64,000 nt of DNA from Bifidobacteriaceae bacterium (GTDB lineage: Bacteria; Actinomycetota; Actinomycetes; Actinomycetales; WQXJ01), in assembly GCA_031281585.1 (NCBI GenBank), contig JAITFE010000045.1, forward strand, positions 1-64,000, read 5' to 3'. Positions 59,712 to 64,000 of the stretch are shown here, one piece after another. The notes beneath the pieces were generated by a model, which saw only the letters and a list, made by a program, of their open reading frames with translations, ran no database searches and was not told the DNA's origin. A program made the translations under genes and the position numbers. The stretch's first letter is position 1; each line of letters begins with the position of its first letter.

Positions 59712-60410
59712 TCAGGCCGCCGTCGCCTGGGCGGCGCGGCCGCGTGCCCGCCGGGCCAAGAGCTTGTCCGCCAGCACGTAGATGTAGCCAAATGCGACAA
59801 GCGTGACGGTCAGCACCAGAATCTGTAGGGCCACTCCGCCCAGGCCGTACTCCCCCACGTCCATGAACGAATACGGGTAGTGGCCGCCCACGCCGAAGGT
59901 GCCGCCCAAGGCGGACCAGGTGAAGGCGAACGCCAGGTAGATGTAGGGGATTATGGCCCAGAGCGGCGGGTCGTAGAGCCGCAGGCACCCCTTGGGCGCG
60001 AACAAGAACCAGTCGGCGATCGCGAGGCACGGGGTGACAATGTGGATCAGGTCGTCGGTCAAGGTGAAGGGCACGTAGTCGCTGCCGCTCTGCTTGAACG
60101 CGGCCGGGGCCAGCACAAACAGGTAGATCAGCATTGTGACGGTGATGGCCATCATCACGGCCGCGCCAAGCCTGGGCCAGGGCGCGGACACGCCGCGCGG
60201 GCCGTCGCGGGCGATGTCCTTTACCGTGATGGCCGCCATGACGGCCATCCAGACCAGCACCAGGACGTTGCTGAGGGTGGTGTAGTACAAGAACGCCGCG
60301 CCGGACAGCCCCGAGCCGAAGAGCCAGACCAGGCGCACCAATCCGGTCGTGATCGAAACCATCGCGGCGAGCCGGAACGCCAACGCCGCATAACGCCGGG
60401 TAACGACCAT
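59712..60410 (-). CDS. Pr6Pr family integral membrane protein
   Basis: The 232-aa protein has six or seven membrane helices and the family motifs FLYYTTLSNVLVLVWMAVM, DDLIHIVTPCLAIADWFLF, WAIIPYIYLAFAFTWSALGG and GHYPYSFMD. Its function is unknown. ATG 60410 is chosen because the first helix then starts after MVVTRRYAAL; the upstream extension is Arg/Pro-rich. It is monocistronic, convergent with the DUF4333 gene, and ends in a repeat-bearing region. The upstream 184 nt holds its promoter together with the divergent hypothetical gene. Confidence 0.85.
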   Translation of the reverse strand: MVVTRRYAALAFRLAAMVSITTGLVRLVWLFGSGLSGAAFLYYTTLSNVLVLVWMAVMAAITVKDIARDGPRGVSAPWPRLGAAVMMAITVTMLIYLFVLAPAAFKQSGSDYVPFTLTDDLIHIVTPCLAIADWFLFAPKGCLRLYDPPLWAIIPYIYLAFAFTWSALGGTFGVGGHYPYSFMDVGEYGLGGVALQILVLTVTLVAFGYIYVLADKLLARRARGRAAQATAA

Positions 60411-60594
60411 GAGCCCTAATTCTATTGAGGGCCCGCCGGGACTCCGTGCCGGAACCTGGCGCCTTCCGCCATCCGGATCGCCGCGTTGGAACCCGGCCGC
60501 GCCCGTTTCCCACGGGTCCCGCACGGGCCACCACACTGCGGGACCGCCCAGACGGGGTCGTGCGGGCGGCCGCCCGGAAGCCTAGGTTGGCGCC

Positions 60595-61323
60595 ATGACC
60601 ACACTTAGCGCAACACAAATCAACCGTTTCCTGGACGCCTGCCGGACCTTGCTGCCGGACCCGGCCGAATGGCCCAAGCTGAACAGCTACCCGGATTCCC
60701 TGGCGGAGAGCGTCATCGACGCCATCTGGTCCGAGCAAGTCCGCTATTCCAACGTGATCGAGATAGTCGGCCGCTACCGCGACTACCGCCGGGCCCAGGG
60801 GGCGGACGCGGACCATGACGGCGCCCGCGAGTTGGCCGCGACGTTCAGCATTGGCTTGGACGCGTGGATTGACCAGATCGGCAACCGCCAACGGGTGTTC
60901 TCCAGGGACAACGCCCCGTACAAGGCCCAGGTTGTCCAACAAGCCGCCGATGCCGCCGTCGCCAGCGGCGTACAGTCCGTCGCCGATTTGCAGACCGCCT
61001 GCGCGGGCGACACGGATCAGTACCAGGACTTTCACCGCCGGTGGCTCGCCCTCCCGGCCCAGAGTTCCGGCATGAGCTGGGAAAGGCTTGGGCTGGCGGC
61101 TGGGATTGAGACGGTTCCCCGCAACCTCTGGCTAGTCGAATTCGCCACCCACGCCACGGGCGCGCCCGTCAGCGGCGCGGACGCCGTCTCGTTGGTCGAC
61201 GCTGCCGCCAACACGATGTCCGTCACGCCGCTGCGCCTGCGCAACGCGATCTGGCTCTACCAGACCAAGGCGGACCGGGCGGCGCGGTCCGGCTCCGCAG
61301 GCCCGGAAAGCGGCGCCGCCTAA
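60595..61323 (+). CDS. Hypothetical helical protein
   Basis: The 242-aa protein (MTTLSATQINRFLDACRTLLPDPAEWPKL...) is predicted all-helical, without membrane segments or signal. Segments such as YSNVIEIVGRYRDYRR and SPYKAQ-type VVQQAADAAVASGVQSVADL recall the helix-hairpin-helix fold of base-excision glycosylases, but no catalytic motif is present. ATG 60595 is 150 nt before recQ's likely start region. A nucleic-acid-related role is suggested only by the fold hint and by RecQ next to it; confidence in function is low, in the gene itself good. Confidence 0.75.
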   Translation: MTTLSATQINRFLDACRTLLPDPAEWPKLNSYPDSLAESVIDAIWSEQVRYSNVIEIVGRYRDYRRAQGADADHDGARELAATFSIGLDAWIDQIGNRQRVFSRDNAPYKAQVVQQAADAAVASGVQSVADLQTACAGDTDQYQDFHRRWLALPAQSSGMSWERLGLAAGIETVPRNLWLVEFATHATGAPVSGADAVSLVDAAANTMSVTPLRLRNAIWLYQTKADRAARSGSAGPESGAA

Positions 61324-61471
61324 GCTGGCGTACCGCTCCCGTGCTGAGGCCGCCTGACGCCCCGCCCAAGGCCGAGGCACCAGCCGGGAGACGGGGAGCA
61401 CCGGCGGGACGGAGCGCCGGGCGCCGGCTGACCAAGCGCCGACTGACGGCGGGACGACTGGACGACTGACG

Positions 61472-63574
61472 GTGTCAGACCGCGGCGGTAGCCTCAAAGG
61501 CGTGAACATCGAGCCAGCGCCCACAGTTCCGGTCTCAGATTCCGCGCCGGGTCCGGAGGCCGTCCCGAACGACGATTCGGGGCCCACGCCCCTGCGAGTC
61601 CTTCGGCGCGTTTTCGGCTATTCGGACTTCCGGGGCCACCAGGCGGCCGCGATCGAGCACGTCACGGCCGGAGGCGACGCGGTTGTCCTGATGCCGACCG
61701 GCGGCGGCAAGTCGCTCTGCTACCAGATCCCGTCCCTGCTCAGGCCGGGCACCGGGGTGGTGGTGTCCCCGCTCATCGCCTTGATGGAAGACCAGGTCAC
61801 CGCCGTCAACGAACTGGGGATCCAAGCCGCTTACCTCAACTCTTCGCTCTCACCCGAGGCGCAGCGGCGCGTGGAGCGGCGCTACGCCGCCGGCGAGCTC
61901 GACCTGCTCTATGTGGCGCCCGAACGCTTGCTGACGCCCGCCACCATGACGCTGCTCCAGGAGGCTCCGATTGCGCTCTTCGCCATTGACGAGGCCCACT
62001 GCGTGTCCCAGTGGGGCCACGATTTCCGGCCCGACTACCTGGGACTGGGCGCGTTGGCGGAGCACTGGCCGGGGGTTCCCCGCCTCGCGCTGACGGCCAC
62101 GGCCACTCGCGCCACCCACCGCGAAATCACCGAGCGCCTGGCGCTGGCGGACGCCAGGCACTTCGTCTCCAGCTTCGACCGGCCCAACATCACCTACCGG
62201 ATAGAGCCCAAGGCCGCCGTCCGCGACCAATTGGTCCGCTTCGTCCGGGAGGAGCATGCCGGCCAGGCCGGGATTGTCTACGCCATGGCCCGCGCGACCA
62301 CCGAGGAGGTGGCCGCCCACCTGCGCGCCCACGGCATAGACGCCCTGGCCTACCACGCCGGGATGGACGCCGCCGCCCGGCGGGCCGTGCAGCGCCGCTT
62401 CTTGGCCGAGGACGCCCTCACGGTGGTCGCCACCATCGCCTTCGGCATGGGGATCGATAAGCCGGACGTGCGTTTTGTGGCGCACATCGACCTGCCCAAG
62501 TCCGTCGAGGGCTATTACCAGGAGACCGGCCGCGCGGGCCGCGACGGCGCTCCCGCCACCGCCTGGATGGCCTACGGCCTGGCGGACGTGGTCCTCCAGC
62601 GCCGTTTCATAATGGAGTCGACTGCGGAGGACGAGTTCAAACTCAACGCCCAAGCCCACCTGGATTCCCTGCTCGCACTGTGCGAGACGGTTGACTGCCG
62701 CCGCTCCAACCTGCTGGCGTACTTCGGCGAGGAGGCGGCGGCGTGCGGCAATTGCGACACCTGCCTGAGTCCGCCGGTGACGTGGGACGGCACCATCGCC
62801 GCCCAGAAGTTCCTGTCCACGGTGGTCCGCCTGGACCGCGAACGCCGGCAACGCTACGGTGCCGGGCACCTGATCGACATCTTGCGCGGGAAGCGCACGC
62901 CCAGAGTGGCCCAGCACGGCCACGACACGCTCTCGACATGGGGCATAGGAGCCGACTTGTCGGACGGGGAATGGCGGGCCGTGGTGCGCCAACTCCTGGC
63001 CCGCGGCGACTTGGCCGTAAGCACAGGGGGCCACGGCGTGCTGGTGGCGACCCCGCAGTCGCGGGAGATCCTCCGGGGCGATCGGACCGTGCCCCTCCGA
63101 AAGGACTTGCCGCAGACCCGCAGCCAGGCAGCCCAGAGCGGACGCCGCTCCGGCGGGTCGCCGGGAGGGGCCGGCCCGAGTGCGGACGGGGCCGGGGCCT
63201 CAGCCGAACCGGCGGCCCTCAGCTCCGAGGATCAGGCCCTGTTTGAGGAACTGCGCGCTTGGCGCGCGGCGACGGCAAAGGAGCGCGGGGTGCCCGCCTA
63301 CGTCGTCTTCCACGACTCGACGCTCCGCGCGCTGGCCGCCGCCCGTCCGGCTTCCCGCGAGGAGTTGATGCCCATCAGCGGGATCGGCCAGGCGAAACTC
63401 GAGGCGTACGCCGAAGGCCTCCTGGGCGTGCTCGCCCCGGCCGAGGCTCCCCCGCCTCCGCCGGACCACTCCCCAGTTGACCGCGCCCAGGGCGGCCAGG
63501 GACTGGGCTCCCAGCCCCCGCCGGGCCACTCCCCTCCAACCGGTGAGACCCGTGAAGACCCGCGCCCCGCCTGA
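61472..63574 (+). CDS. recQ: ATP-dependent DNA helicase RecQ
   Basis: The 700-aa helicase has Walker A (MPTGGGKSLCYQ), DEAH-box region (IDEAHCVSQWGHDFRPDY, hallmark IDEAHC), motifs V/VI (VATIAFGMGIDKPDVRFV and YYQETGRAGRDG), the zinc site (C-x-x-C pair in ACGNCDTC), an RQC domain and a C-terminal HRDC domain (DQALFEELRAWR). All parts are complete. It unwinds recombination and stalled-fork intermediates. GTG 61472 is taken as start; GTG 61502 is an alternative with a closer SD. The C-terminal 90 residues after HRDC are Pro/Gly/Ser-rich. Confidence 0.94.
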   Translation: MSDRGGSLKGVNIEPAPTVPVSDSAPGPEAVPNDDSGPTPLRVLRRVFGYSDFRGHQAAAIEHVTAGGDAVVLMPTGGGKSLCYQIPSLLRPGTGVVVSPLIALMEDQVTAVNELGIQAAYLNSSLSPEAQRRVERRYAAGELDLLYVAPERLLTPATMTLLQEAPIALFAIDEAHCVSQWGHDFRPDYLGLGALAEHWPGVPRLALTATATRATHREITERLALADARHFVSSFDRPNITYRIEPKAAVRDQLVRFVREEHAGQAGIVYAMARATTEEVAAHLRAHGIDALAYHAGMDAAARRAVQRRFLAEDALTVVATIAFGMGIDKPDVRFVAHIDLPKSVEGYYQETGRAGRDGAPATAWMAYGLADVVLQRRFIMESTAEDEFKLNAQAHLDSLLALCETVDCRRSNLLAYFGEEAAACGNCDTCLSPPVTWDGTIAAQKFLSTVVRLDRERRQRYGAGHLIDILRGKRTPRVAQHGHDTLSTWGIGADLSDGEWRAVVRQLLARGDLAVSTGGHGVLVATPQSREILRGDRTVPLRKDLPQTRSQAAQSGRRSGGSPGGAGPSADGAGASAEPAALSSEDQALFEELRAWRAATAKERGVPAYVVFHDSTLRALAAARPASREELMPISGIGQAKLEAYAEGLLGVLAPAEAPPPPPDHSPVDRAQGGQGLGSQPPPGHSPPTGETREDPRPA

Positions 63575-64000
63575 GCCAGGGTGTGCCGACTTCTTGGACT
63601 TGGCTCGTGCAAACCGGTGGTCTCTACGGCGAGACCGTCCAAATGCAGGGGCCGGGTGGCCGGTCTGCCCAGCCGCGCGGCGCTGGTGCGCACCGACCAG
63701 CGGCGGTTGCAAGAAATGTGCATTGGATGCGCCGTTTTTGGCACGTGAAGCGCAACGGATGTCAGTTTCGCGCAGAGCCCCGCCGCACGGCCAGAGACGG
63801 GTGGCCAACCCGCCCCGAACCCAACCCAGGCCGACGCGGGGCGCCAACCAGACGGCATCGTCCTCCTGGCAGTTGGGCAGAAAACTGGTCTCGGGTCTGG
63901 TCACTCCGACTGGAGGAACAGTCCGGGCTGGGTCAAAACGCTGAGCGGAAGCGCCCAAACGCCATCCATCAGGGGCTTCAAATCGGTGCCCAAGTACGCC
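63575..64000. other. Right-edge region without a supported gene
   Basis: This 426-nt end shows open frames on both strands, but their translations are Arg/Pro-rich, lack a ribosome site and resemble no family. A GACGGCATCGT variant of the dispersed motif lies at 63851-63861. The region may lead into a gene beyond the edge. Confidence 0.4.

Noticed and set aside
63200-63958. Minus-strand frame of 252 codons at the right edge
   Set aside because: It overlaps the recQ 3' end in antisense; no family motif or ribosome site.

Overview
The window is about 70% GC and carries the signature gene set of a Gram-positive actinobacterium (Actinomycetota): mtrA-mtrB-lpqB, a WhiB regulator, DUF3499 and its zincin-like neighbour, a PMM/Trm112/SAH-hydrolase block, class Ib ribonucleotide reductase nrdHIEF, a MoxR-DUF58-transglutaminase envelope cluster, and UDP-galactopyranose mutase beside an O-antigen-type ABC exporter. 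GTG starts and 4-nt start/stop overlaps (GTGA, ATGA) are frequent. I cannot place the organism below the phylum. All calls come from reading the sequence and remembered family features; no searches were run, and counts were made by eye.

Layout. 1-4.2 kb: a minus-strand operon of surface proteins with SipW-type alternate signal peptides. 4.9-6.9 kb: a DUF222/HNH (13E12-type) nuclease with an N-terminal repeat tract. 7.1-13.1 kb: hpf, comF, lpqB, mtrB, mtrA (minus). 13.4-26.9 kb: an envelope operon transcribed right to left: membrane pseudokinase, 2096-residue Ig/FN3 protein, MoxR ATPase, DUF58 protein, a 58-codon mini-ORF made of copies of the DUF58 3' end, and a transglutaminase-fold protein that lacks its catalytic triad. 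27.1-31.9 kb: a small zinc-ribbon protein, then ahcY, a 55-aa Trm112-like protein, manB, DUF3499 and a divergent zincin-like gene. 32.1-35 kb: an ECF sigma factor overlapping a membrane-tethered beta-propeller protein. 35.1-41.7 kb: DUF5719, a giant GT2 membrane glycosyltransferase, whiB and manA (minus). 41.7-44.8 kb: polysaccharide exporter and glf. 45.6-48.7 kb: Mpg glycosylase, YibE/F membrane protein, a striking 31-bp-period repeat array, and an RHH-PIN toxin-antitoxin pair. 48.8-53.3 kb: nrdHIEF behind a cobalamin riboswitch and paired NrdR-like boxes. 53.6-59.4 kb: flavin-fold protein, DUF2975/HTH pair, and a run of secreted lipoproteins including a serine protease. 59.7-63.6 kb: Pr6Pr membrane protein, a hypothetical protein and RecQ.

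Functionally the window is dominated by the cell envelope: sensing (MtrAB-LpqB), sugar supply and export (ManA, ManB, GT2, ABC exporter, Glf), surface display, and a MoxR-centred envelope complex in which the kinase and transglutaminase folds both appear catalytically dead. The least explained signals are repeats: an 11-mer (GACGGCATCGG) seen ten times exactly, often in glycine-rich insertions of conserved proteins; short tandem duplications at the 3' ends of several genes; and the 4-direct/3-inverted array at 47.6-47.8 kb, which looks like two juxtaposed ends of a lost mobile element.
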